This document shows, piece after piece, positions 33,178-43,875 of a stretch of 64,000 nt of DNA. The position numbers were made by a program, and so were the translations under genes. Location: the NCBI GenBank assembly GCA_012656075.1, contig JAAKBF010000103.1:248001-312000 (forward strand). The letters are read 5' to 3'. The stretch is from Phytophthora hibernalis. Taxonomy: Eukaryota; Oomycota; Peronosporomycetes; Peronosporales; Peronosporaceae. Numbering within the stretch: the stretch's first letter is position 1; the number at the start of each line of letters is the position of its first letter. The notes under the pieces were generated by a model, which saw nothing but the letters and a program-made list of their open reading frames with translations, had not been told where the DNA came from and did not search any database.

Positions 33178-34898
33178 ATGGTTCTCACCCGAGCACAACG
33201 TGCCGCAGAAGAAGCAGCGTCGCTATGTGCGGCTGAAGAGATGCAGACTGCAATCGTCGAGCACGTGGACCAACCGCCATCGGCCATCGATCAAGTGCCC
33301 AGCGTCGGAGACCAACTATCCAGTCTTGCTCAGCATCTACTCCTTCGGACCCAGGCTCTTGCTGCTGAGCACACGGCGCTACAGTATCAGCAACAGGGGC
33401 AAAGCGATGCCCAAAACGCAGCGCTCATGGCTGTGTAGGCTTTGACGGAAACCAGTGTGAGGAATATCACGGAACGACAGCGCATCATTGTCGAGAAGCT
33501 TGGAGAGGCGCTAACGGCAACGCACACAGGTCTCCACGAGCAATTTCAGAGAATGCAGATGATTCAAGACGAGCGAGGTGGCCAAATTGAGCGCTTCGTG
33601 AACGATCGCCTAGCCCAGACTCTACGAGACGTGCAGCGAGAAACCACCGCGTCAAAGTTGGCTAATTCTGCTCAAGTCGAAGGTGTTCATCAGAGGCTGG
33701 AGGAGGTAGCGACCAAAGTTGACGGGGAACTCGAGAAAATCACAGCGCACATTCAACAACTCGTCGAGGCCAAGTTCACGACCTCCCAAAACCAGATGCG
33801 GCTTGGACAGGAGACGGATCAGCTCGTACAGCAGCAAGTGCAAGCTGCCTCCGAGGGTGCTAAAGCTGCTTTAAAAATATCCCTAGAAAGGGACATTCAC
33901 CTGGCGTGCGAAGAGATTAGACAAGAGTTGTTGCAGAGCGTCAACCGTGCTGGAGAACCTCTACAAGAATCCGCCCGCGCCCTCGCCTGGGAAATAACGT
34001 CAAACACGGATCCCGAATGCAGAAGGCTCTCACGAAAACTCAATCAGACCTGAATTTGCAAATTCAGCGTCAGGCTGACGCTACCGCAGCCCTTCGAGAT
34101 CAGGTCCGGAAGCAGGGTGTGCGCATGAGAAAGCAAGGCCGTCTGCATGAGGATGCCGAGCTTGAAGCAACCATATCAGAAATGGCGCAGAAGGAAGTGC
34201 AGCAAAGATTGAATGATGTTCAAGGTGAGCGAGCGCTCACACCAGTTGATGCCTCGGAGCAAGAAACTACTTTTCAGATTGATCTCAACGAAACTCGCTG
34301 CATAATTGATCGCAGTATACAGTCAGCTGTTGACGTCATTTGCAAGGCCATTAACGACGAAGTACATACGATGGCATTTAAAGTAGAACAACCGAAGCCA
34401 CGGCAGAGCCCCGTTAACGACGACACCGATACGAACGGAGATTATGGCGCCACCAACGATGATTACCACCTTGAAATACGAATTCAAGAGGCTTGGAGGA
34501 GGACTTACATGGAGGATTCGTCTTCTGGCTTGCAAGGAACACCGTCTAGTACCGATCAAGAGATGTGCAGCGGGGCCCTTCTTGTCTCGCAGCATGATGG
34601 CTCTAGAATGGAGCATGAGTCGCTTAGAGAGACGGAGGGTGAAGAAAAGGCATATTCACAACAAGAGGAAGCAATCGTGTTGCAGGAAACAAGTACTCGG
34701 GGGCTGGATGATGTTGTGCTGACACAACCAATCGATATTCGAGAGAACGCGCAGCAACAGCAGTACAGCCCACATCACCAACAACAAGCCGTGTGGGTGA
34801 ATCTAAGAGCTGTTATCTCTGAGATTCAGCTACAGGTCGCAGTGAGAGCGGAGACGGCAGCTCGACGAATAATTGTCGAGCAAGAAAAAGAGCCGTAA
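33178..34898 (+). pseudogene. Gag-like coiled-coil ORF, interrupted
   Basis: The ATG at 33178 (MVLTRAQRAAEEAASLCAAE) opens a frame that is stopped once by an in-frame TAG at 33436-33438 and then continues unbroken in the same frame (ALTETSVRNITERQR). Near 34015 the frame shifts and runs to a stop at 34898. The whole product is helical and Gln/Glu-rich (LEEVATKVDGELEKITAHIQ, KTQSDLNLQIQRQADATAA). It resembles the N-terminal gag-like proteins of oomycete retroelements, but there is no zinc knuckle, protease or reverse transcriptase next to it. It could equally be a decayed cellular coiled-coil gene. The location, between AT-rich debris and a dead hAT transposase, favours a mobile-element origin. 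Confidence 0.4.
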
Positions 34899-35005
34899 GA
34901 AATGAAGAGATGTTGAGCTGGCATCGAGTTTCACAAAAACTAATGCTAGAACAACAGACACTTTCGAGTTGCCAACACGTATATTTTTCATGAAAAGCTC
35001 CAAAT

Positions 35006-37187
35006 TCATTCACAACGAAGTCTTCTTCTCTTCCTCCCCATATCATCGAGCAACGAAGTGCTGGAGACGAAGCTGGCTGGAATATCGCTCGTCATTTCAT
35101 CCATTTCAAAGTCCAGATCAGAGTCAAATGCGAAAATAAAGTTGGATGGCGTGTGTAGATGGTGTTGGCCCTTCGGGATTTCCTCGCACTGAAGCAGGTC
35201 AACAAAGTCGCGATTCCGATTCAGAAATGAACACATGTCAATATTGTGATCAGCTAGACTCGTGCGCTGGGAATTCACCATGGTTCCACTTACACTAAAA
35301 TCACGTTCGATCTCGCACGATGACGCCGGAATGGCGAACAACACTTTGACAGCTTTTGGGATAATACGATATTCACCCTCGTGCTGAAGGCGCTGCCAAA
35401 ACTCAAGTACCGTTTCTTTCGGCATACTGTCATCGCGCCGCTCTACATCAACTTCGTCTTCAAGCCACCGATCAAGCTCCTCTTCAGCGCGTCGATCCCG
35501 ATTACTCGTCATGGGTGGTCTGCTCGGCCTTGAATCAAACTCCGCTTCTAGCCTGCTAACACGCGCAACGGAGGGAGTAAAAACTTGCTCTGTGTTGTCT
35601 GCTGGTTCAACGACCGCTTTGAGCAGCTCCAGTAGGTTGTGACGAATCTTTGCACTCACTGCGTTCTTCCTCTCAACGCCCGCCTTTCCTTTTTTGTCGT
35701 GCTGGCGGCAACACAAAATTACAGCACGATCAAGACTTCGTTCAGTTCGCTTGTAGATCGGGTGGAGCATCATTTGCATTTCCAGGAGAAAATCACATCT
35801 GGCAAATGCCGTGTCCTTATAGTATCTGCAGAAAAAGCGTTCATCCAGTGCTTCTCGCAGCAGGGATCGTGTTTGGGCTGCCAACGGGGTAAGTTCACTT
35901 GCTGCAATCCAGCGAGGGTTTTCATCGGTCGACAGGTAATGTGGTAGGGCTTGATCAGAGTTCAGGTCGTGAATACGAGCCAAGAATAATTGCGCAAAGC
36001 ACCTCGACCTTCACTGGCCGCTCTACCTGGCATCTGAGCTTTATCTCGCCCATTTGCTTCAGCACGGAGAGTACGTGAAACAAGTCGTCATGTCGGTTTG
36101 CCAGTGGGAAGTCGGGTGGAGTTTTGTTGGCACGAAGAGCTTGACGTTTTCTCTCCTCTTACCACGCCGTAATTGCGGGCCATTTGAGAATGATTCTCTC
36201 CAGTGCGTTTGTTAGGCTTAGAAAGCGGGATGTTGAATATCCAAGGAGTCGGGAAGATGCACCCTTGGTCTTAGACTTGCAGAGTTCCTTGAACAAATTC
36301 CCTGTTGTCGATACGTGCTTGATCTGGAATATCACCTTTGCCATTCTTGTTATCAGGTCCGCCATTTCTGGATTTGCCTCTGCACTAACCGCCCCATTCA
36401 CACCACACGATGCTTTCGTCGCAGCATGTGCCATGTGCGCGATGCACCATTCCGAACGCAGGTTTAATCCGGTGCGCAGCATTGACTTCACATCCGCTCC
36501 AGAGTCGCTGGTGGCTCCGTAAAAGTTATTTTTCTTAAAGCCAAAGTCCTCCAGCATTTTGTCCAGCCACGCTCGAAACGGCTTTTGAATGCCGCCGTCA
36601 CGGTCTCCGTATGCAGGATCAAATTTCCTTGTTCCCAGAAGAATTGATTTGAACTGCCATTCCGTGTCCACCAAGTACACACGAACCCCTAAAACTTGTC
36701 ACTGGTAGTCTTGCATGTCCAAAAGTCTGCAACGAGCGTGAAGGTTGGATAGTCTGCCTGGTTTTCTTCCAGATAGCTCACGTTCTCCTTTTAGTCGATG
36801 AAAACAGCTCAACGATTGCCTCCTTCACGCGTTCTGCATTGATTGTCGACTTCATCTCGTCTTTAACCAGCAGCGCCTCCATGATCTTTGTCTCTTCATA
36901 CTCAACCATCCGAAAGGGAGGTTCTGATTGATAATTCGAAGTGTCGTCAGCAGCAAATTGAGCCGGGTTGGGTTGCTGGAATACAGCACAGATGATTGCA
37001 GGTGCTCGATTTCAGCATCCCGCTTTCGCTTCGTAGTCAGTTCCGAATCGGTTTTAGGCGAGGTGATTTTGTGTAGTTTCTGGAGGTGTCTTGCTGCCAA
37101 AGATGTTTTTCCGGAGTGCAACTTGATCAAGTTTGTACCTGACGTTCTGCAGCCCTCGTCCGCTAAGCACGCCCATGCGAGGGTCAT
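35006..37187 (-). pseudogene. Degenerate hAT-family transposase
   Basis: The frame opens at the ATG at 37187 (MTLAWACLADEGCRTSG) with a BED-type finger (two Cys, then HSGKTSLAARHLQKLHK). A middle block (FGFKKNNFYGATSDSGADVK, then SEWCIAHMAHAATKASCG) matches the hAT catalytic region, including a conserved Asp before the CxxH-like helix. The C-terminus (VLFAIPASSCEIERDFSVSG, then NSQRTSLADHNIDMCSFLNR) is the hAT dimerisation domain and ends at 35006. The parts are in different frames with gaps near 36000-36150 and 36700-36850, so it is inactive or badly sequenced. I found no matching terminal inverted repeats or 8-bp target duplication. A hAT of the same general class, though not close, appears to have given rise to the BED-finger gene at 13 kb. 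Confidence 0.7.
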
Positions 37188-37252
37188 CTTGCCGTTCTCG
37201 AGATATTCAACGCACGCCCCATTTAAAAATGAATGAAGTTTCAGTTGGGCGT

Positions 37253-37286
37253 GGGGGTATCACCGTACAGGGGGTATCACCGTACA
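37253..37286. repeat. 17-bp direct duplication
   Basis: Two adjacent perfect copies of GGGGGTATCACCGTACA (37253-37269 and 37270-37286), just beyond the 5' end of the hAT transposase. They resemble a hAT terminus (CAGGGGGTATC), but no inverted partner was found on the other side. Confidence 0.7.
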
Positions 37287-37903
37287 GGGGCCCCGAGATT
37301 GAAAGCTCTCAACTGCTTGTCGAACTGCTGCTGGAGACAGCAGCTCCAGTGCACGGCAGCCAACGGAAGCGTATGACGACAGCAGCTGCAGTGTTCGGTG
37401 AGCGGCGGACAGGATGGACGATAACAGCTGTAGTGTTATGTCGTCGGCGACGGTCTGGACGACAATAGCTGCAGTTCATGGCGTCTCAGCGACTACCGCT
37501 GCAGGGGCACGGCGTCTCGGCGAATACTCAGTCTAATCGTTGAAGATAGCAGGACGCACAACTTCTCCAACTCGGCTACGACCTGGAAATCTTGGGAGTG
37601 AGCTTGGAGAGGTCTTGCAAATTTTGCATTGCGACCTTCGAAGATCTTCAAGGATATCAACCAATAGGACACGCCCACAGAGAGCATGAGAACCTCGCTT
37701 ATTTCCGATGGTCTGCGGAACGAGCACGAGAAGAGGGAGCACGGAAAAGTGCTCGCTGCTCTCGTATTAAGGCGGGGGTATCAAAAATGCGATCCTCGTG
37801 CTCGCGCCTCTTCAGAAGAGCAAATTTGATACTGTTTCACAGCTCCCTACCCGTGCTCGTCCAAGGCTTGTTTATATCTATCTCGGAATATAATCCTCAA
37901 TTA

Positions 37904-37929
37904 ATTCCCACCCCCATGGGGGTGGGAAT
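37904..37929. repeat. Perfect 26-bp palindrome
   Basis: ATTCCCACCCCC followed immediately by its reverse complement, ATGGGGGTGGGAAT at the centre, with no spacer. Perfect self-complementarity over 26 bp could form a cruciform, or may be a fused pair of transposon ends. Confidence 0.85.
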
Positions 37930-37977
37930 AAAAGCCTCGTCGGGGAATACACCACCGGCCAATCAGCATCGCTTCTT

Positions 37978-38030
37978 TTATTCCCAGACACCGACGGAGA
38001 AACCAAGGCCTAACAGGGGGAATACGGTAT
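37978..38030 (+). repeat. Dispersed repeat copy A
   Basis: Contains CAGACACCGACGGAGAAACC at 37985 followed by AAGGCCTAACAGG and then GGGAATACGGTA. The first part recurs at 39493 with a few mismatches and the last part at 39832-39849. Confidence 0.6.
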
Positions 38031-38089
38031 TTGACGTCAACGACGTTGACCCGAACGTTGACTCAACGTTCGTGCAACATGAGTGTGTG

Positions 38090-38420
38090 GTCAACACATA
38101 TTTTGCGTGATCAACAAAGAGTGAATTTAGAGTCAGTGAGCCGACACCTGAGGTTCAATGTGTTGAGTGTGAATGATCGAGCTTGTTGGACTGAAGGTAT
38201 ATTCAGTGTGTAGAGTGTAGTGTGTGAGCCCGTTGAGTTTGAGTGTAATGTGTGAGCCTGATGGGTTTAACGAGCGAGCTCATGGAAGCTGAAGACAAGT
38301 TCTGTGCTGAGTGTGTGCGCCGGTTGAGTGTAACGTTGTGTGAGCCGTCGAGTAGGTTGAGTGTTAATGAGTGAGTACATGGGAGATGAAGCCATGTTAT
38401 GTGTAGTGTGCGCAGGTTGA
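38090..38420 (+). repeat. Degenerate GTTGAGTG / GTGTGAGCC repeat zone
   Basis: The phrases GTGTGAGCC, GTTGAGT and GTGTAATG recur at irregular spacing of roughly 30-60 bp. The pattern looks like an eroded minisatellite, or LTR-type simple sequence. Confidence 0.4.
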
Positions 38421-39479
38421 GTACGATTGCGTGCGCAAATTTAATATCGGCGCAGGGAATATGTGAGCCTATGCACTGTGGACTCGACACCATGCAGTGC
38501 GACGAGAGCTTCAGTACGCGGGTTTCGTGAATACCAATAAATAGCGATGGCGAAAATAAATTCCATCAAATGCCAACGCCACGCCTAATATTCTATCTCC
38601 CAGACTAAACAACGTACCTTGTTATTAAAATAATTATCAGACCTAGATTTTTATAAATAGTTAGAAGGGAGAATAACAGCTGGATTCAAAATTAGAGGTT
38701 TTAGAACAGATTTGAAAACACGACGTTTGTGGGCCTTACAAAGATCAAGTCAATGAAATTAATGGCGCCGGGTTTTGCACATTGTGTGAACTGCTCTGTA
38801 CCGGTACAGTAATGTGCGTCAATAAGGAACACCTGATATATATAGAATAATGAAGAAATTCGAACTTAAATGCATATATTTCTGTGGTGTGCGCCACACT
38901 TTGCAAAATATCGAGGGTAGGGAAAGAAGAAAGCGATGCGATTGGTCGTTACAAAAGAGGGTGGTGTGCAGGTTGAACTTCTGTCAAAGGGAGCATTTTG
39001 CTTTTGCCTCGACCATCAAAGGGGTCATAATGCCCCTGTTGACCACGAAAGGGTTAACCAAACCATGCAAAATCATGATGTACGACGAAAATATGCGAAG
39101 TTGTGTAACTTCACACCCTTCAACAACCAACCTCCATCATTTACTAGACAACACTTTATTCAAGTCACTTTACAAAAACGACGAAGGGATTTGCTAGTTC
39201 AACCAATCACATTTTGTTTAGCATGATTCTGACTAGTTTATACTGCGTAGTTGCTTTTCCGAAGAAATACTGACTAATCACGATACGTCATTGTAGGTCA
39301 TAAACGATTCATTTCTTTAAACCAGCTCCATGTGTGCACTTTTCCCGGCACATTATCCGGTTGCAGAGAACTTCGGTACAACGATTCACGCCTAGAACGA
39401 GTTTGAAAGGGTATACAGATCTGCAACCCAACTCTCAGCACCAGCAATCTAGGGACAGCGTCGGGGTTTATGAGGTCGT

Positions 39480-39535
39480 TTATCCCCAGACCCAGACACC
39501 GATGGAGAAACCAGGGCCTTACAGGCGTCACTAAT
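39480..39535 (+). repeat. Dispersed repeat copy B
   Basis: Contains CAGACACCGATGGAGAAACC at 39493 and AGGGCCTTACAGG, nearly identical to the copy at 37985 and in the same orientation. No long flanking similarity was seen, so it is probably a short terminal remnant. Confidence 0.6.
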
Positions 39536-39922
39536 ATGCAGGCGAAGGTAGGGCTCGTAGTTAACCCAACGTATTTGGTCATATCTCTGCTACGCTAGTT
39601 TAATAGCTCGCTAACACTAATAAAGTACCTACCAACGACATATACCTGTTCACCATACCTGTAGGACCTTGCTCACAAATTTTTGTATCGCAAGCGCAAA
39701 CGGCGATCGATTTACTTGCCTTGGTCTGCCGTATGACCAGGGAGAAATGACGATCATATCGAATATACCGGTATTTTACCTATTGTTTCATTGGCTAAAA
39801 GTGAGTGACGCTTGTAACTAAGCGACGCTTGTAACAGGGGAATACGGTACTGTAGCAGGCTAAAGTACCGTTGTTTCGGATTAAGTACGATGGCAAAATC
39901 TCTGCCTAGAATCCTAGAAAAG

Positions 39923-40497
39923 ATGGTCAAGCTCTTTTGTGCTGTCGTTGGAGCGACTGGAAGCGCGTTTCCTGTGAACATCGATGCGGGGAGTCGGTGG
40001 GAGACCTGAAGAAGGCGATTAAGGAACAGAGCGATGGGAAAATCACCGTTCCTTCGCCGGACCTGCAGCTCTTCCTGGCGAAGCAGGGCACCGCGTGGCT
40101 TCCAGACGATGATCCTGCTGCGCTGGAGTTGGAAGAAGGAAAGACGCATCAAGACATTCAAACGTTGATCGATGGAGAGAAGATGAGGGCGACGAATACT
40201 TTGCAACACTGGTTGTTTGACAAGAACAAAATGCCGCAGCCATCCACCGACCAGATTCACGTGCTTGTGGTTCTGATGACCGTCGAACCCGACGTGAAGC
40301 AGCAGAAACGCCTAGCCAGAACTTCTCTCGAAATGTTATGAAAGTATTCGGAGCTGCATCTAACTGCATTGCTGGTTCCACCCCAACTGCCGGCGCTCCT
40401 TGAACAGACATTGCCATTCAGGCTGGATATGGCTGATTCGTGGTGACCATCGAAAGAACTGACGGTGAGCTTCGTCCGACAACCCCCAATGAGAAAA
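39923..40497 (+). pseudogene. Crinkler (CRN) effector, N-terminal part, broken
   Basis: The frame from the ATG at 39923 (MVKLFCAVVG) has the conserved CRN N-terminal domain: VGDLKKAIKEQ, the LxLFLAK-type translocation motif (LQLFLAK at about 40063-40083) and the domain end motif HVLVV near 40260. CRNs are cytoplasmic effectors of Phytophthora and relatives that act in the host cell, usually in the nucleus. Here the frame is interrupted near 39985 and again shortly after HVLVV. After that the sequence can be followed only in pieces up to 40497, where the terminal repeat of a Mutator-like element begins. A kinase-like CRN C-terminal part resumes on the other side of that element on the same strand. 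No classical signal peptide is seen, as is common for CRNs. Confidence 0.75.
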
Positions 40498-40537
40498 GAT
40501 TTCTTGGAAGTGCGAAAGAGATTTCTTGCGAGTGCAG
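40498..40537 (+). repeat. MULE left terminal inverted repeat
   Basis: Begins GATTTCTTGGAAGTGCGAAA and ends GCGAGTGCAG. It matches the reverse complement of 43836-43875 except at four positions. Confidence 0.85.
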
Positions 40538-40752
40538 CTTCTGAAACGGAGGACTTGCGAGTGCAACGATGAAATTGGTGGTATTGAAAGTAGTACAAAA
40601 CAGAGAGATGTAAAAGAGAGCTATTGCAAGTGCACATCCTGTTGGTGTGGTGGTATTGCAAGTGCAAGTCTGGCTGATGATGCTGCGAAACGTAGCTGCT
40701 GGGTTAGCGGAGTCCTATGCAAGATACTCCTACCAAATCTAACGGATCGTGA

Positions 40753-43637
40753 TCACTCTGGTAGACCATCCACATTCATGCCCATCGCGTAGCTGTAGGA
40801 GAGTAGCTCGGTCAGATCCTGACACTCTAACTCCTGAATCTTGCCGTTCGTGAAGCGGAGCGACCATGCAAAGCGTCCGAGATTCTTCTGCCAACCCGTG
40901 ATTCTGCCAGCGACGTGCTCTTGCACGATTTGACCGCGCTTTTTGACTGCAAACTCCTTCATGACCGACCAGTGGAACACGTGCCCTGGCCAGTTTGTTA
41001 GGATTTTAATGAGGTTGTCGGGGTTGAAGAAGCGCGTGTCGTTGTCATCTCGGTTGAGACCCCACGAGTTTTCGAGGTCGTCCAGGAGCACGCCGAGCTG
41101 GAATGGCACGCAAAACGTCATCTAGGTCGATGGCCTTTTGTAGTGCCATGGCTGCCAGGACGTGCTCACAGATCCATCCGCTTTGTCATACAGACTTGCA
41201 ATCGCACGAGTAGAAGCGGCGAATAGATTCAATCTACAACATAATACAGTGAGGAATCAATCACCAGTATCAGAGTATCCTTAACACACACGTAAAATTT
41301 ACCTCGTCGAGCTTCCACACGGGATGGTTGGCAACGGGGTCGGGGGCATTGATCTGGCTCCGGCGTACGCGTTCATCCGACGCCATCGGCAGAAGCTTGA
41401 CAGCGACACATCTCGGACGTGAAATACGAGTTGTGAGATCTCAAGCTCTGCAACCTCACACCTCAGATGTGAGATACAAGGTGTGAGATCTAGCTAGCAT
41501 GACAGTAAACACACAAGACCAGGAGGGAGAGCCCCTTGGAGGCGCGCAGCGTGCATGATTTACCTAGCCCGGCGAAATACATGTCAGTTTGCATTTTACT
41601 CACTAGTACACAAGTAATCCGGGTCACGAAGACTCGGGACACCGATCAGGCATGCTGACGGATATCGACTTTGTGAAGGGACATGTACCGGAGTGGAGCA
41701 TCAGTGACTGGTTTGCGCTCGTCTAAGGCTCCTTCCAGCCCTGTCAAATATTGCTTTATCCGCGTAGCTGTGACATTCAGTCCTTCGTAAGCGCTTGCTG
41801 GCGAATGGATATACTTTGGGGCATTGAAGGAAATTGCACGGACAATTGTATCCCCGGGTGACCCCAAGCGTAGGTAGTTCCGCTTGTCTGCCAGTAAAAT
41901 CCTAGCTTTGACAAATAAGTCGGCAGGAACAGGACCTGCACCGAAAGCAACGAGTTAATAAAATTGATAGTACAGAGAACGCGACCAACTACTGTACCTT
42001 GTGCAAAATGCTGTATAGGCTACTTCTGGAATTCTGGACGTCTGGATTCTTCCCTACAAGCGATAGAAGGGTAGGAAACGAATCGTTTAACACCAGTGTG
42101 GTGCTAGCACGTTTGGGGACCACCTTCTTGATCGTCTCGTGAAACGATTCAATCGGATTCTGGTTTGGAAGAATGCCAGACACGCTCCCTGCAGCGCCAA
42201 CAAACCATGTATCCCACGGAGCCGTAAAGTAGGTTTTGGCAAATGTGTTTTTGGTGTTGCACTGGAGCTGAAGTTTGGATCGCTGGACCACTGTCCAGCG
42301 ATTGCAAATGCATATCAATATACATGGCCTGGGTTGACATTGCTAAATTGTTGGCCCCACATGTCCAGAAAAACCAGAGAGCAAAGAAGCCGTCTGTCAA
42401 ATGTATCTTACTACGATGATGTCATTTTCCCCATATTCAGTGGATGCATGAGTGCCGAACCTATGAACAATTTCGGTCGTTGGGCCAGCAATGCATTGAC
42501 AAGTGGTTCGCCGACAATCAAGACGAATATGCTTCCTGGTTTTGCGACATCACGCGTAGCAGTGAACATTTCCTGGTACGCCAGCTCGCTTTCGCTTGTT
42601 ACAAACGTGAAGCTCCACGGAACAAAGTGCTTCGAGTACGTACCGCGCTCGTAGCGCGTCATATATGTTCCAAAATTGATCAGGGTCCAGCGCCCTCTGT
42701 GAGGCCGATAAGTGCCATCACATGAAGCGAACAGCTCATTTTTCTGGTCTCGCAGTGACCGGGCCAGGTTCAATAATGCCTGGCTGCTGGATAAAACCAC
42801 CCCAAAAGAATCGTTTGGATTATCCTGAAACAGGCGAAGCACCAGCATCTCATCCATCAATTTCTGAACGCTCGCGTCAAATGCAGCATCACTTAGAGCG
42901 GTTTCCATATCAATAGCAAGATTACGACCATAAAATACGTCTGGGGTCTCACACATCTTTGAACTGGTCCACTCAGTCATACTAGCTGCATTATCAATGT
43001 GCCAACCCCTGCATCACAGAGACGTTAGCTTGTGGTAAATAAATATACGTTGAAACAGTTGAGTGTGCGTACCGTGCTACATATTTTTGAGGGATGCCTT
43101 TCGATTCTTGAGCTGAGTCTCGTCCGGTAAAAGGCGCAGCATCGCCGGATTGGTCTTGTGGCGCTCTTTCAACAACAGACGACCTTTTAGGGCCGGCCCC
43201 ACCACGCAGAAGTGCGTCTGCTTCATCCCGAAAACGAGTGAGATTCCTGGCTTGCCCTTGCAGGGGTTCGTTTCGCTGATTCCATTGTCGATGTTGTGGT
43301 CAAAATCGTTTTCTTCTAGAGAAACAACTGTGCTTCCGTCTTCATTAGACTTAGTCACTAGTCGAATTCGTTTCATACAGTCCGTGTGCGAAACACATTT
43401 GTACAATGACGTTGCTGAACGAGAACCTTGGTTGTGAAGGTGGCGATACGTTAGTCCATCTCGATGCTGCATTGCCACCAGTGCTGCTTCCTTGGAGGCA
43501 TGGTCGGAGATGGCTTCAAAGTACCGCTTTCGCTGAGATTGACTTGATTCTTCCTCTATGTCGCTATTATCGTCTCGGAGAGGGACCAGTTCGCCAACGA
43601 CGTCTTCCTCCGGAAGAGGGACGAGTTCCTCTGCCAT
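40753..43637 (-). pseudogene. MULE transposase, rearranged and frame-broken
   Basis: The likely start is the ATG at 43637 (MAEELVPLPEEDVVGEL). An N-terminal FLYWCH/WRKY-GCM1-like finger is suggested by SATSLYKCVSHTDCMKRIRL and the following His pair. The DDE core begins with ELFASCDGTYRPHRGRW and SFTFVTSESELAYQEMF (about 42720-42555). After an inverted block it resumes with YFTAPWDTWFVGAAGSVSG and LPNQNPIESFHETIKK (about 42260-42130). A SWIM-type pattern (FYSCDC, then CEHVLAAMALQKAI, then APGRPRK) lies near 41230-41060, followed by a tail ending at 40753. Transposases of this family cut and paste the element through its terminal repeats. Several frame breaks and the inversion make this copy non-functional. 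Confidence 0.7.
42260..42545 (+). other. Inverted segment inside the MULE transposase
   Basis: While the flanking core reads on the minus strand, this block reads on the plus strand as LDHCPAIANAYQYTWPGLTL, then NCWPHMSRKTREQR and WMHECRTYEQFRSLGQQC, IDKWFADNQDEYASWFCD. In MULE transposases this block lies between the DGTYR block and the WFVGA...LPNQNPIES block, so here it is in the right place but flipped. One base is missing near 42430. The breakpoints are estimated from where each strand stops making sense. Confidence 0.6.
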
Positions 43638-43835
43638 GGTCGGTTTGGAAATGGTGAAGGGGTGGTCTTATTGGGAGGCCATCGCGGTAACGCATTACGC
43701 CTTGCATTCTTGTGATCGGCCAATGGTCGCAGATGAACATGCAGATGAGCAAGGCCATACGGCTGCCATCTGAAGTGAAATGCACTCGCATCAAATCTCA
43801 ATTATTCCTGCACTCGCACGAAATCCTAATTGTGG

Positions 43836-43875
43836 CTGTACTCGCACGAAATCTCTTTTGCACTTTCAAGAAATC
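43836..43875 (-). repeat. MULE right terminal inverted repeat
   Basis: Read on the minus strand it begins GATTTCTTGAAAGTGCAAAA and ends GCGAGTACAG. Further copies of the GCGAGTGCA motif lie just inside, at about 43750-43825. Confidence 0.85.

Larger units (their letters stand above)
37188..39922. other. Repeat-rich spacer without a supported gene
   Basis: This 2.7-kb stretch between the hAT remnant and the CRN gene has no convincing ORF. It contains the 17-bp duplication, a 26-bp palindrome, a degenerate GTTGAGTGT/GTGTGAGCC-type repeat zone (38090-38420) and dispersed copies of a 30-bp sequence (near 37985 and 39493). It is probably layered remains of non-autonomous elements. Confidence 0.5.
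40498..43875 (-). mobile_element. Mutator-like element (MULE) inserted in the CRN gene
   Basis: The element is bounded by 40-bp terminal inverted repeats (40498-40537 and 43836-43875) that agree at 36 of 40 positions. Subterminal copies of a GCGAGTGCA-type motif occur on both sides, as in other MULEs with compound ends. Inside, the minus strand carries a decayed transposase with a FLYWCH-like N-terminus, a MULE DDE core and a SWIM-like C-terminus. The expected 9-bp target duplication is not visible (left flank ATGAGAAAA, right flank CGCACCCGA). The insertion separates the N- and C-terminal parts of a CRN gene. Confidence 0.75.

Noticed and set aside
34899..37300. Terminal inverted repeats of the hAT element
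   Set aside because: The CAGGGGGTATCACCG-like sequence near 37270 has no inverted partner downstream of the transposase.
38850..39226. Two overlapping plus-strand ORFs of about 100 codons
   Set aside because: They have no recognisable motifs, unlikely composition and lie within repeat debris.
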